This document shows, one piece after another, positions 36,488-46,811 of a stretch of DNA of 64,000 nucleotides (within the stretch, counting starts at the first letter, position 1; each line of letters opens with the position of its first letter). Origin of the DNA: Nageia nagi (Eukaryota; Pinophyta); NCBI GenBank assembly GCA_050084985.1, contig JBITNC010000001.1, forward strand, positions 78,616,001 to 78,680,000. Direction: 5' to 3'. The position numbers and the translations under genes are program-made. Below the pieces are notes generated by a model. That model saw only the letters and a program-made list of their open reading frames with translations. It ran no database searches and was not told the DNA's origin.

Positions 36488-37155
36488 TCACCAACTCGAG
36501 AGAATCCCTAAGCTTGCTGAACTGAGCTTCAGGAAGGGGCTTGGTGAATAAATCAGCAGAGTTTTCAGGAGATGGAAATACTCCAAGTGTATGATGTCAT
36601 CTAGAACCTTCTCCCTGATAAAATGGGCTTGGAATTCCACATGTTTAGTTCTCTGATGGAACACAGGATTCTTAGCCAAAGAGATAGCTGATTGATTATT
36701 TGAAAAAATAAGAGATGGGCCATTTTGCTTATACCTAATTTCATTCAGAAGATGCCTCAGCCAAATAGCTTCTTGGGTGGCAACAGACATGGCTCGATAT
36801 TCAGCTTCAGTGGTAGAAAGAGTCATAGTAGGTTGCTTCTTGGAAGCCCAAGAGATAGCACCTGAACCAATGCTAAACACATATGCAGAGGTTGATTTTC
36901 TATCATCTCTATCTCCCCCATAATCAGAATCTGAGAACCCTGAGAGAATAATTGAGGGCACTTTGGAATACTTAAGAGCAAGATCCTTTGTCCCTACCAC
37001 ATACCTCAAGATTTGCTTAACAGCATTGAGGTGTTCAACATATGGTTTTTGCATGAATCTGCCATCAAATTCACTGCAAAGGTAATATCAGGTCGAGAGA
37101 TAGTCAGATATAGAAGACTACCAATCAATTGCCTATAAGTTGTAGCATCAACCAA
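36488..37155 (-). pseudogene. copia RNase H
   Basis: C-terminal pol domain. After the RT end come LVDATTYRQLIGSLLYLTIS and RPDITFAVN (frame broken by a stop and a shift around 37,055-37,155), then the open 188-codon piece: GFSDSDYGGDRDDRKSTSAY (first Asp), ISWASKKQPTMTLSTTEAEY (Glu), SNNQSAISLAKNPVFHQRTK, where the usual CDNQSA has Asn for the catalytic Asp, and HVEFQAHFIREKV. The terminal 30 residues (HLLKTLLIYSPSP...) are shifted out of the family frame. It degrades RNA in RNA:DNA hybrids in an active element; here the Asp-to-Asn change and frame breaks make it inactive. Confidence 0.9.
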
Positions 37156-38084
37156 CTAAGAATCTGAGCTTAGTGATACAATGATTCCAGGAGAAATAGG
37201 TATTGCAACATATCTACACTCCTCCATTCCAAACTTTTGCAAGATGTCTGATATATACTTAGATTGACTAAGATAAGTACAATCTTTGTGTTGGTATACT
37301 TGCATTCCAAGATAGTAATGCAATAGACCTAGATCAGTCATTTCAAATGTTGCCTTTAGTTTGGATATGCACTCTTGGATGATTTCAATATTGTTGCCTG
37401 TTATGAGAAGATCATCCACATAAAGGAGAATTAAGACCATGTCTTTTCCTCGATTGAGTACATAGAGATCTGAGTTAGAGAAGCACTTGGAAAAACCAAT
37501 ATCTACAAAGAATCCTGAAATTTTCTTGTACCATGCTCTAGGTGCTTGTTTAAGTTCATACAAAGACTTCTTTAGCTTGCACACAAGAGACTCTTTTCCT
37601 TTTGGAATAAATCCTTTTGGTTGATTCATGTAGATTTCTACATCCAAGTCATCATTGAGAAATGCACTCCTTACATCAAGTTGAAAAACTTTCCAACCTT
37701 GAGCTGTAAAAAGAGCAAGGATTATCCTGATAGTAGGCATCTTGGCCACAAGAGCAAAGGTTTCTCATAATCAATACCATATTTCTGATCGAAAGCCTTT
37801 GGCCACTAACCTTGCTTTGTATTTTTCAACTTCTCCATCAGAATTGTACTTGACCTTGTATATCCATTTATTTCCAATCACATTTTTCTCATTGGATAAG
37901 GAACCAAATCCCAAGTTTCATTTTTCATGAGTGCCTCATACTCAACTTTCATAGCTTCCATCCAACACTCTTGCTTGGAAGCTTCTTTGAATGTTGATGG
38001 CTCATTCATATTATCAATTTTGGCAAATAAGGATTTATTCAAGGTCATATTCCTTATAATTCTCTGAGCTGGAGAATTTTGCTC
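37156..38084 (-). pseudogene. copia reverse transcriptase
   Basis: Starts in a broken frame ('EPSTFKEASKQECWMEAMKV', 'ALMKNETWDLVPYP' at 38,030-37,900) and continues open from 37,749: QLDVRSAFLNDDLDVEIYMN, the signature KSLYELKQAPRAWY, SDLYVLNRG, the catalytic LLYVDDLLITGNN and MTDLGLLHYYLGMQVYQ. All the palm motifs, including YVDD, are intact in the main piece. Stops lie at the upstream junction, where TAG replaces probable Trp or Gln codons. Family: plant Ty1/copia. Confidence 0.93.
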
Positions 38085-39050
38085 TTATGGTGACTTCCCT
38101 ACATGATCATCCAACCAGTTAGGTGCAGGCTTAGAATCATCTGAATTAGACACCTCAGCATGAGAAGTCATATCCTTAGGAAGTTCATTGAACTTGACAT
38201 CCCTAGAAACAAAGACTATTTTATGGGATGAGGAGTAGAGCCTGTAACCTCTATGCTGATTATCATACCCCACAAAGATGCATTTTTTTGATCTTTAATC
38301 TAGCTTCTTTCTTTTCTCTGAGGTAATGAAGGCAAATGCATCACAACCAAAGACCCTAAAGTGAGAGATGTTAGGTTTCTTTCCTATCCATGCTTCATAT
38401 AGAGTTTTACCTTCAACTGCTTTAGTAGGACACCTATTTAGGGTGTGAATAGTAGTGTGAACAGCTTCACCCCATAAGAAACTAGGAAGGTTACCCAACA
38501 TGCACCTTGCCATTTCCATAATGGTTCGATTCTTCCTTTCAGCAACTCCATTTTGTTGAGGGGTGTAAGGGATTGTGAATTGCCACTTGATCCCATGTTT
38601 AACACAATAGTCGTTAAACTCATTGCTATTATACTCACCTCCATTATTAGATCTCAACATCTTGATCTTAAAATCAGTTTGATTTTCAACAAGAGCCTTG
38701 AAGTCTTTAAACCTATCAAAATTTTGATCCTTGTGCTCAAGTAGATAACCAAATGTCATCCTGTTGAAGTCATCAATGAAGGTTAGAACATAAGAAGCTC
38801 CCCCTAGAGACTTAGTCTGAAATGAACACATCAAATCTAAATGCATAAGCTGAAGAGGATGAGTAGCCTGAGTTGCCTTATCTTTTTCAAACTTTTGCCT
38901 ATTCATCTTTCCTAGAATGCACCTTTCACAAAGACCAATTGTGGGTGAAATATTAGGTAAACATTCCATAAGTTCTTGATTTTTCATATCTTGAATACTC
39001 TTGTGGTTAAGGTGCCCTAATCATTGATGCCAAAGATTACCTTTTGAACA
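38085..39050 (-). pseudogene. copia integrase
   Basis: The zinc-finger region ends with GLCERCILGKMNRQKF (the Cys pair). The core has LQLMHLDLMCSF (first Asp), YVLTFIDDFNRMTFGYLL, FKIKMLRSNNGGEYNSNEF, where the second catalytic Asp of 'RSDNGGEY' is Asn, and TPQQNGVAERKNRTIMEMAR (Glu). LWGEAVHTTIHTLNRCP and KTLYEAWIGKKPNISHFRVF follow. After a stop near 38,295 the C-terminal part continues with KCIFVGYDNQHRGYRLYSS, which reaches 38,085. One catalytic residue is lost; otherwise it is well preserved over 230 codons. Confidence 0.93.
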
Positions 39051-39440
39051 AATATTTGCAGCAAGACAAATCTTTAAGGTACTTGATCCATAATATAAAG
39101 GTCATTCTTTACTGATCCTTTCATCAAAGTGGCAAGTCCTTTCTTAACACACTAGGAGTGTGAGGTAAACTCAAATGAGCATCCTTTCCTTGTAATCTGA
39201 ATTACAGAGATAAGATTCATCCTTAGTTTAGGCACATAAAAGACATTATCAAGAGCCTTTCCATGAATCTTCACATTCCCTATTCCTTGAACATCAAGGA
39301 CTATATTATCACCTATCACAATTGTATCCTTGTTTTACTTATGAAAATTTTCAAACTTATGATTAGTGCATCCTGAATCAACAATCCAATCATTTGAAAT
39401 AGTTTGAGTCATTGAGTAGTAGGAAACAGTAGCAGCATGC
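39051..39440 (-). pseudogene. copia protease and GAG-pre-integrase region
   Basis: Minus strand reading gives DWIVDSGCTNH with the protease Asp-Ser-Gly intact, then 'IVIGDNIVLDVQGIGNVKIH' and 'LDNVFYVPKLRMNLISV', ending in the GAG-pre-integrase stretch 'GCSFEFTSHS.CVKKGLATL MKGSVKNDLYIM'. Four or five TAG/TAA codons break it. The protease cleaves the polyprotein in the particle. Confidence 0.85.
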
Positions 39441-40332
39441 TTGTTCTTCTTTTTATTATTGAAATTTCTCACATTTGCATTTCCCTTGCCTTTTTGAGAA
39501 AATTTCTTTTTGCGATAATCATACTCTTTATGCCTAAAGATGCCACAAAAGTTACAATTTCCATCAAACTTTTCCTACAGTGTTGGTTTGCTTGATCCAA
39601 CTTTGTAATTCCTTTGCTTGAAGTTGTCGTGCTTCCTGATGGTAGATGAGGATTTGTTATCTTTGAATTTATAATGTTTGAATGTCTTCTTGAAAGGAGT
39701 TTTGGTTGCTCCTAGAGCAATGCTATTATCCTTTGGAGAAATGTTCAACATTTTCTTGTTCAAAGTTTCCTCATGCTTCAGAAGGAGTCTAGAAAGTTTG
39801 TCAAGAGAGATGACATCTTCTTCATCATCGAGCCTAGTCTCCATAACTATGACAAAGTTACTAAACTTTGTAGAGAGGCTTTGAAGAATGATGAAGACCA
39901 TGAACTCATCATTGATCCAATTGCACCCATAGCCAACCAGTTGTGTCCTAAGGTCAATGATTTTATTCAAGTAGATAGAGGCGCTTTCATCTTCACCTTA
40001 CGATATTGCAACAACTTTTGTAGAATGGTGAACCTCCTTGAAAATTTGGACCCAAGGTAAATTTTCTTTAGTCTATCCCAAGCTTCTTTTGCTGATGTTG
40101 AAGAGGAGATTATGATAAGGATGTCATTTGAAACTGCATGATAGATCATTGAAGTTGCTAACTCATTCTTTGAGTTGTAGATTTCAAGGGCCTTCTCATC
40201 TATAGGAGTGACTAGATCTTCATTTACTATCTACCATAACTTCTTTGCTTGTAACTCAGCTCTCATACGAGGTTCCCACATGCCAAAGTTGGAACCATCG
40301 AGTATATGCTTGGGTATGAAGGTTTCAACCAT
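39441..40332 (-). pseudogene. gag: copia Gag
   Basis: The start MVETFIPKHILDGSNFGMWE at 40,332 is the usual copia Gag N-terminus. Domains follow as 'SNELATSMIYHAVSNDILII', 'SAKEAWDRLKKIY' (UBN2-type gag core), then the open piece 39,970-39,575 with WINDEFMVFIILQSLSTKFS and DVISLDKLSRLLLKHEETL. A zinc knuckle CNFCGIFRHKEYDY near 39,560 has Tyr for the last Cys. In-frame TAG stops replace a Trp (KKLW.IVN) and another codon before MNKIIDL. Otherwise near complete. Confidence 0.9.
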
Positions 40333-43300
40333 TGTTTATACAAAAGTAAATATGCAATAAGAATGCGAAATTTTTACAAGTTTCCATCTATACAAATCAA
40401 ACATAAGTAAACATGTCCCACATGTGCAAACTTATAAACCATGATCCATAGAGGAATAAAGTTGGGGTTGTTTTCTTGTATAGAATTAGGCCTTCACCTG
40501 GATGCCTGCAAGGTGGAGCCCAGGTACTACCAGTCCTCAACTAGTTCACCTTGGTCAGTAATATACTCTCACAAGGAGAAGTACCAACTATTTTCCAAGG
40601 ATTTGACGTATCTTGGACCAGCCATTTTAATTATCTTGATTAAGGTTTTCATTTTTCCTCCTAGGTTATCAAGATAATCCCTGAATGGACGTGTGGACAT
40701 GTGGTATCACTACACACATGCCTATCCACCTAATAGAGTTATGTCCAATCCAATAGAGGTCTTAGGGGCAATTAAGACAGACTTACCACCACTTGGGTCT
40801 TCAGACTAAAAGGGCTCCAGTCTACCCTGTCCTCACCTTGTGGCTCCCCAAACAAGTCATGTTGTGGAAGAATACGTGCGGATGTGTTCATTTTAGGGGT
40901 TACTTTCAATATTTGTATTTTGCAAGTATAAAGCAAATTGTGCAAAACTATAAAGTAAAGTAAAATTACATCATCCACACGAGCTTGAAAAACCTTAAAA
41001 ATTCCAATGGTTTTTGTACTAACCCCTAAAGGACATTTTACATTTTGTATATTTTGCTCAATACATTCAAACACTTAATGAATTTAAAAAAGAACTAAGT
41101 CCTACTTAGCATTAATCTATAACTTAAAACATGCATTGTTCCATGACTTAAAAAAAATTTAAGTAATAATCATGCATTATTTAACTTAAAAAATTTTAAG
41201 TCCTAAGCATGTTTTATTCTCAAACAAGATAAAGATACATGCATCACAAGTCTATCATGCAAGATCTAGATAAAGTTTTAAGTAAAAATTATACCAATTC
41301 CCCCTTTTCACTTAAATTTTATCCCTTGTATGCTAACACTTGTCTTATAAGTATGCATTTTAAGAAAAATATTTCCCTTATTTATTAAAAAAAATAGCAT
41401 ACTTAGACTAAATTACTATGCTTAGAGAGAAAAAAAATGCTAAGAGGTTAGCATTCTAGAAATTGCATGTGCACCTTAGTAAATTAAACATGCAATATTA
41501 AAAAATATTCTAAGCATTTTTTAAAAAATAAGCTAAGTTTAACCTAAAATATTTTTGACCTTATTGTAAAAATAAGTTAAAAATATTCACTACTTACCAA
41601 GTCTCCAAGAATTAAATGGTAAAAGAAGGAGACCCATACCCCTACTTCATGCATTTTAATGTTTCTTCTTCCAAAGCAAGAAGGAGTATACATTGCCTCT
41701 TGGGAGTAGTCAACAAAAAATTAATGCTCAAGGGGTTTGGTTGGGTTCTTAAGACTTAGGTGGTAAAACAAGGAAATCCTCAAATCCCCTTTCTAGTTGG
41801 TAAAATTAAATGCATGTTAGTACTTAAAAAAATGACCCCCCCTTTTTCTTCTACCAAGAAGAGCATACATTGCTTTGTGGAGGAGCATAGAAGGTAAAAA
41901 GTGGTCAATATTAGAAATATTCTAAGTACTCTTAAGTGCATTAAATGGGAGCAATTGACTTGTAAAATATTAAGTGCCTAAGAAGTATATGTTTGCTTTT
42001 GGAAGTGCATCATTTTTGCAAGTGGTCAACAAGAACTTAATGCTTCTAAGTGCATTTAAGTGACAAAGAAGACTTGCAAAGAGTTGGTAGCCATCAACCT
42101 TGACTGTGGAAGGAGGATGACCTTCATGGAGGCACTAGAGGATAGCCTATGGAGGTGATGGTGGCCATGCTGAAAAGAGTATATGGTGAAGGAGAAGAAG
42201 AGTATATGGCTGAACCACTAAGAGGTTGGCGACTGAGAGGAGGAGCGCAAGAGGAGATGGAGGAGAGTGCTTGCTATAGAGCAAGAGAGGAGGAGACTAC
42301 TATGTGTGAGGGAGACATGGAGAAGGAGGCTATGGGGGTGTGCAGGTCAATCAATTCACGGAGCTTTCTCTATGTTTTGTGCATATCTTATGAGCTTTAT
42401 TTTACATGCAGGTCAGTGAGGGAGCAGTGCATGGGAGAGGAGACTACTACACTACGGGGAGGAGGAAGACCACTACCACTACAAACACATGAGGAGACAT
42501 TGAGGCACACAGAGTGATGGATGGCAAGAAAGGAGGCTGTAGGAGAGGCATAGCTGGCATGCAGACTAGAGAGTGAAGGGATTCATCAAGTGAGAAGCAC
42601 TGGGTTGATCTGGAGCCATCTATAGAGGAAGTAGCAGAAGGGGAGGTAGTAGCAATTTGAGATGTGATTGACTAAGTTCCAGTAGCAGATTCAATGGTAG
42701 GATCTCTAGGTGTAGATCATTTTAACATATTCATTACAAGTAGGAGCTTCTGAAGCATGACTTGGCTCCGTGGCTGGTGGGTCAGACATGGTGGTTTGTG
42801 AGACACCTACATGCTTGTGGCACTGACTAATAGGGAAGGAGGCTACATGGGTGTGCAGGTCAGACATGTTGGGTGGCTTGCAACTTTTGTCAAACAATTT
42901 GCAGACCCTCACAATGAACCATTTTATTTCCCCCCCCCCTCAAAAAAATTTTATATTTTTTATTTTTATATGAAAAAGTATTGTAAATATTTCAAAAAAC
43001 TTGTAAGTAAAGTCCTCCATTTTTTTATTTCAACAATAACAATAATATCTCCATATTTGCTTTTAAAATTTAAAAAATTGCCTCTAAAAATTATTTCCCT
43101 CTATTTGCATTAAAATTTTTGCAAAAATAAAATAATTTAGAGAAGAAATAAGGTATTATGTAAATATTACACCTTGGCAATGCTTGTAATAGAGTTATTG
43201 ATCAACACTACTAACAAACAAAATGTTAGTAAAAATATTTGCATTACATAGTATCCTCTTAAAAGGTATATCATGTATTAAGCATTTTTGTAAAAAAAAT

Positions 43301-43489
43301 ATGCTACTAACATAAGAGGTTAGTATAAAAAATGCTTGCATTGCCATTTTGATCATATTTTGCAAAAAATAAGCTCCAATATCTCACAAAATATGTTAGT
43401 ATCTAATGCAATAATCCATAAGATAACCAAATGAGGAGGAAATTTATACCTTCTCTTAAAATTTACCTCACCAATGGGTGTAAGATGAG
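40333..43489 (-). other. very long 5' leader of the young copia
   Basis: About 3.3 kb separate the 5' LTR from the gag start; plant copia leaders are normally far shorter. The part at 42,140-42,700 is G/A-rich on the plus strand and looks unlike the rest of the window; a C10 run lies at 42,930-42,939. The phrase GTGTGCAGGTCA occurs at 42,338 and again at 42,854. I see no recognisable protein on either strand; a 122-codon frame at 42,149-42,517 is probably composition-driven. It could be captured host sequence or an older insertion. Confidence 0.6.
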
Positions 43490-43600
43490 GAATGAAGAAG
43501 GATGAAGAACCTCCAAAATGTAGAAGAAGAGCTTCCACACCAAAGGAATGAAGAAGGATGAAGAACCTCCAAGATGTAGAAGAAGAGCTTCCACACCAAG
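43490..43600. repeat. 56-bp tandem duplication beside the PBS
   Basis: GAATGAAGAAGGATGAAGAA... to ...TTCCACACCAA(A)G occurs twice in direct succession (43,490-43,545 and 43,546-43,600) with one substitution and a one-base length difference. It directly abuts the primer-binding site. Confidence 0.9.
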
Positions 43601-43612
43601 CTCTAGATACGA
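43600..43612 (-). other. primer-binding site of the young copia
   Basis: Minus strand TCGTATCTAGAGC, two bases after the LTR, resembles TGGTATCAGAGC (initiator Met tRNA) with an extra T and one substitution. Confidence 0.6.
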
Positions 43613-43614
43613 AT

Positions 43615-44084
43615 TGAGAGAATTAGCACTACTCTAATACTCAAGCTCCAAGACTAGGAAACTCAATCATACAACATTCACACAAGATAACACAAGTGTA
43701 ATGTGGTTCCTCCCTCCTTGGGAATACATCCACAACTAGTATCTCAATTCTCAAGTATGCCCCTCTTACAACTATTCTCTTCCTCTCCTACACAAACTAG
43801 TAGAGTAATCTTACTCCAAAACATAGATATGTTACAAGAGGAGAGGCCCTCTATTTATAGCTTGAGAGCACCTCCCTAACCTCCCTTTAACCCAAGGGTA
43901 AGGTTAGGGTTACAATAAATGCATGACCTAACTTTAACCTACCAACTAACCCCATGGTTAGGTCAAAGACCACACATAATAAAGAATTCAATTAATCCCT
44001 TAAGGTATCTACTTATCCTTTAAGTGATTAATTGAATTTACAAGGAATTTAGATATTCACAATATTTCATTACAAATTCTAACA
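43615..44084 (-). repeat. copia 5' LTR, 470 bp
   Basis: Same limits as the left LTR: TGAGAGAATT to TTCTAACA. A minus-strand TATA box CTATAAATAGA lies at 43,860-43,850 (35,312-35,302 in the other copy). Confidence 0.95.
43850..43860 (-). promoter_or_regulatory. TATA box in copia 5' LTR
   Basis: CTATAAATAGA on the minus strand; identical in both LTRs. Confidence 0.65.
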
Positions 44085-44187
44085 TAAGTACACTATCCCA
44101 CCACCTTCTTCTCTTTCAAGAACCCTACTGCTGCAAGCAATGGAGAACTATACCAAAACAATCCTTAAGGATACATTATACTAATCA
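44085..44187 (+). repeat. Tat-like LTR3, right end
   Basis: Begins with the TAAGT duplication, continues ACACTATCCCACCACC as in LTR1 at 21,500, and ends ATACTAATCA. Immediately followed by old-copia sequence. Confidence 0.8.
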
Positions 44188-45304
44188 ATAGGGATGTGGC
44201 TCACCTCATTGAGCAATCACTAATTCTCAATAGGTAATATTATCTTGATCTTGCCCATACCCTCAATCATGCATAGTTGATCATTACCCAATAAAACATG
44301 TCCAAATTCTCCTTGAACATAATCTATTAAATAATCCATGTAAGAAGTGGCATGAAAATAAGCACTTGAATCTATAAATTAATAGTTATTATGTATATGA
44401 AAAGATTTATAATGAATATTTTGAAATTTCAACAACCATATTCTCTTGCTAACTATTACCTTAATTTCCTTCTTTTACCTCTACCTTACAAAAAAACACT
44501 CCTTTAAGTGTCCCTTCTTCCTATAATACCAACACTCCATATGACTTTTTCCTTTGGAGCTACCTTCTACTTTTCCTTGATTTAATTTTTGTCTCTCTCC
44601 CTTTGTATTATTTTATTATAAATAGTTAATACACCAAGATAACATATTGTTTCACTCATGAATTTTCTTTGTATGTCCTCACTAAGAAGTATGCCCACAA
44701 CATCATCAAACTTCAACTTATTAGAATTTTAACAAGAGTTACTTACCACCATTATCGATCTATTCTAACTTGCTGGTAATGAGCTAAAAATCAACAATTC
44801 ATTGATCTCATCATTAAAATCTAAACCTATTAAATGTAATTAATTAGTAATAATATTAAAATTATTCAATGATTTAGAATGGATCCTCCTTTAACCATTT
44901 GAATACTAAATAATATTTTCATGAGAAATATGTTATTTGAGTCCAAGGGATTTTCATACAACTTAGTCAATTTATCCATAAAATCCTTTATATTCTTTTA
45001 CATGGAGATTTTGAATGCAATGGTAGCTCCCAAGCATAATCTCACCATACCCAATGCCTTTCTATTAAGGAGATCCCACTCCCCATTTGACATACTTGAA
45101 GGTTTCTTTATCTTACCCTCAAGAGGTAGAAAATTATACTTTTGGTATAAATAGTCCTCCATTTGAATCTTCCAAAACTAAAAATTTTGATCATTAAACT
45201 TATTTATCCTAAGCCTCTCTTATTCTTCCATTCCTTCCACTCAATCTAGAAATCCTTCCTTTCTTTCTATTGGATACCCAACAAAATATAGCTTTGATAG
45301 CACT
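44188..45304 (-). pseudogene. old Ty1/copia gag-protease, upstream half
   Basis: From the PBS at 45,302 leftward: Gag in broken frames, a Cys-rich knuckle region near 44,540-44,510, then the protease and following block: 'SSAYFHATSYMDYLIDYVQG' (usual 'SGASFHATPHREYFHDYVQGDFG'), EFGHVLLGNDQLCMIEGMGK and 'WLLNEVSHIP'. The next codons should read 'NLISTSQLDG'; these are found at 19,764 and leftward. So this is the other half of the copia element split by the Tat-like insertion. Many stops. Confidence 0.7.
45291..45302 (-). other. primer-binding site of the old copia
   Basis: Minus strand TGCTATCAAAGC, one or two bases from an LTR end ...AATCCTAACA. The usual form is TGGTATCAAAGC. Confidence 0.6.
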
Positions 45305-45420
45305 TGTTAGGATTTTCTACATAAAAATAGAGTTGAGTAATTAATCTACTCTAAACACAAAAAAAACAATAAATGATTCTATCTATTGGATGTGGTATTT
45401 TTATATGCTAGGGTTTGTCT
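45305..45420 (-). repeat. start of old copia 5' LTR
   Basis: TGTTAGGATTTTCTAC adjoins the PBS at the correct spacing. The outer end is not recognisable; the LINE seems to begin within about 120 bases. Confidence 0.4.
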
Positions 45421-45559
45421 AGTTTGGTGTATGAGCTAAACTTGCCTTAGGATTCACATTATACTAGTGGTTGTACAAGAGGCATTACTTTCCTCAACTC
45501 TGAGAGCCATGTTAGCCAATCCCCACTACCTTGCATAGCCTAGGCCTTTTCCTTTTTAA

Positions 45560-46260
45560 AGGAGCCCAACCATTTAATAGCTTCAATTCTAGTTGATGTT
45601 GTTGGATAGAGTAATGGCATCCAAAGAAGCTTGAAAATTAATCTTGAAAGTGTACATTGAGGTAATCCCTCTATTCTTGATGTTGATATTGCCTTTGATG
45701 AGTTCAATAATGCATGTGGCTAGCTTGAGAGCCATACTTTAATAGGTTATTTTCTAGATCATATTCCTATGGATTATATCATTTGTAGTTGGGTCTAGTA
45801 CTATTAGACTGCTTATGGGGTTGAAGTAGAGAGTATTTAAAATCTCACAAAAGGATTCTTTCTCTTTCATTTTCCCCATTAATACCATGCTTAATCAATT
45901 TCTAACCATGGGCCATGGTATGTCTATAACTCTCTCTTGGTCTTTCAACCATGGACATATTACTTTTCTATTGATGAAGGAGCTCTATTGGAAGTGCCTA
46001 TATGGGTCAAACTCCCCAAACTCTTGTTACCATTATGGCCCTTCATGGAAAAAATTGTAGCTTTGCTATGCACTTTTGTCTATATGTAGAATAGCCTAGA
46101 TTTTATGGTGTTTATCCCTTCAAAAGGGTTTGTGTTGAAATTAATTTATCTATAGATCTTCAAGATCATTTAGTTTTCAAGGTGGGAAATAGTACTTTCT
46201 ATCCAAAGTTAGTTTACATAAACCTTCTGAATACTTGATATCGGTGCTAATCTATAGACC
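45560..46260 (+). pseudogene. LINE ORF1 (DUF4283-like nucleic-acid binding)
   Basis: Broken frames match the plant L1 ORF1 domain: 'SWSFNHGHITFLLMKE' and, in the adjacent frame, 'YFSIDEGALLEVPIWVKLPK' followed by LLLPLWPFMEKIVALLCTFV. This corresponds to the family block '..WSP.F......PVWVRLPNLPLHFW....L..IG'. ORF1 proteins bind the LINE RNA. A zinc knuckle was not found. Confidence 0.6.
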
Positions 46261-46811
46261 ATAAGATTCAATATTGTCCTCTCATGGAGGGGAGATTCAA
46301 AGCTTGCAGCTAGTTGACTAGGGTACCAGCTACTACTCCCTCACAACTAGCATGACAATAGCATGCCAATAATTTTGGTAATGGCTAAGTTGAACCCTTG
46401 GGGTAATGGGTACTAGTTACTAACAAGAAAACTCAAAACCCATGACAAGGTGCCAAGCACAATGGGATTCCCATGCCCTCTCAAGGAAATGGACAAGCTT
46501 CACTATATCCCTTAGTCACCACCTCTTAGCTAACACCTACCCCTCCCAACACCCAAAACTAGTAAAGAGTTGTTATTATAGTCAAATGCAAAGAGGCATT
46601 AATGATACCAAGTAGATATCATAGCCCCTCAGGGAGTGGTGTCACTAGCTAGTAAAAAAATGTTACTTTCCATGTTTGGGAGCAATAATCATGCCAACTT
46701 CCTTACAAATCCTTATGCTTCCCTTGGGGAGCTTGGGGATATAGAGGATTTTGATAATGATATTGGTGATAATGATGAGATTGAGGGTGATATGCACCTC
46801 AAATTTACCCA

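Larger units (their letters stand above)
35068..44084 (-). mobile_element. young Ty1/copia element, 9.0 kb, complete with both LTRs
   Basis: Two LTRs of 469 and 470 bases (about 98% identical by eye, some nine differences) flank a minus-strand gag-pol, with a 5-base TAAGT target duplication. PBS-like and purine-tract sequences sit next to the right and left LTR respectively, as expected for minus orientation. Domain order is gag, protease, integrase, RT, RNase H: the copia order. Two unusual parts stand out: a 3.3-kb leader between the 5' LTR and gag, and a 49-bp tandem array between RNase H and the 3' LTR. It is the youngest insertion in the three-level nest. Confidence 0.95.
19765..44187 (+). 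mobile_element. Tat-like Ty3/gypsy tandem array with three LTR copies
   Basis: The order is LTR1 (19,765-21,597), internal region (21,598-32,093), LTR2 (32,094-33,848), the first 370 bases of a second internal region (33,849-34,221), then LTR3 lacking its start (34,222-35,067 and 44,085-44,187). A younger copia element interrupts LTR3. The outer edges are TGATT... and ...AATCA, perfect inverted termini, and they abut the two halves of one older copia element, with TTAG and ATAG beside the breakpoints as a short imperfect target duplication. The simplest reading is one insertion that later became tandem by LTR recombination, with most of the second unit deleted. Confidence 0.75.

Noticed and set aside
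37742-37930. 62-codon plus-strand frame, and others opposite to copia pol (38,553-38,744; 39,678-40,060)
   Set aside because: They are shadows of the minus-strand gag-pol frames.
42149-42517. 122-codon plus-strand frame in the copia leader
   Set aside because: Opposite to the element, strongly purine-driven (Glu/Arg/Gly runs), no domain; most likely composition-driven.
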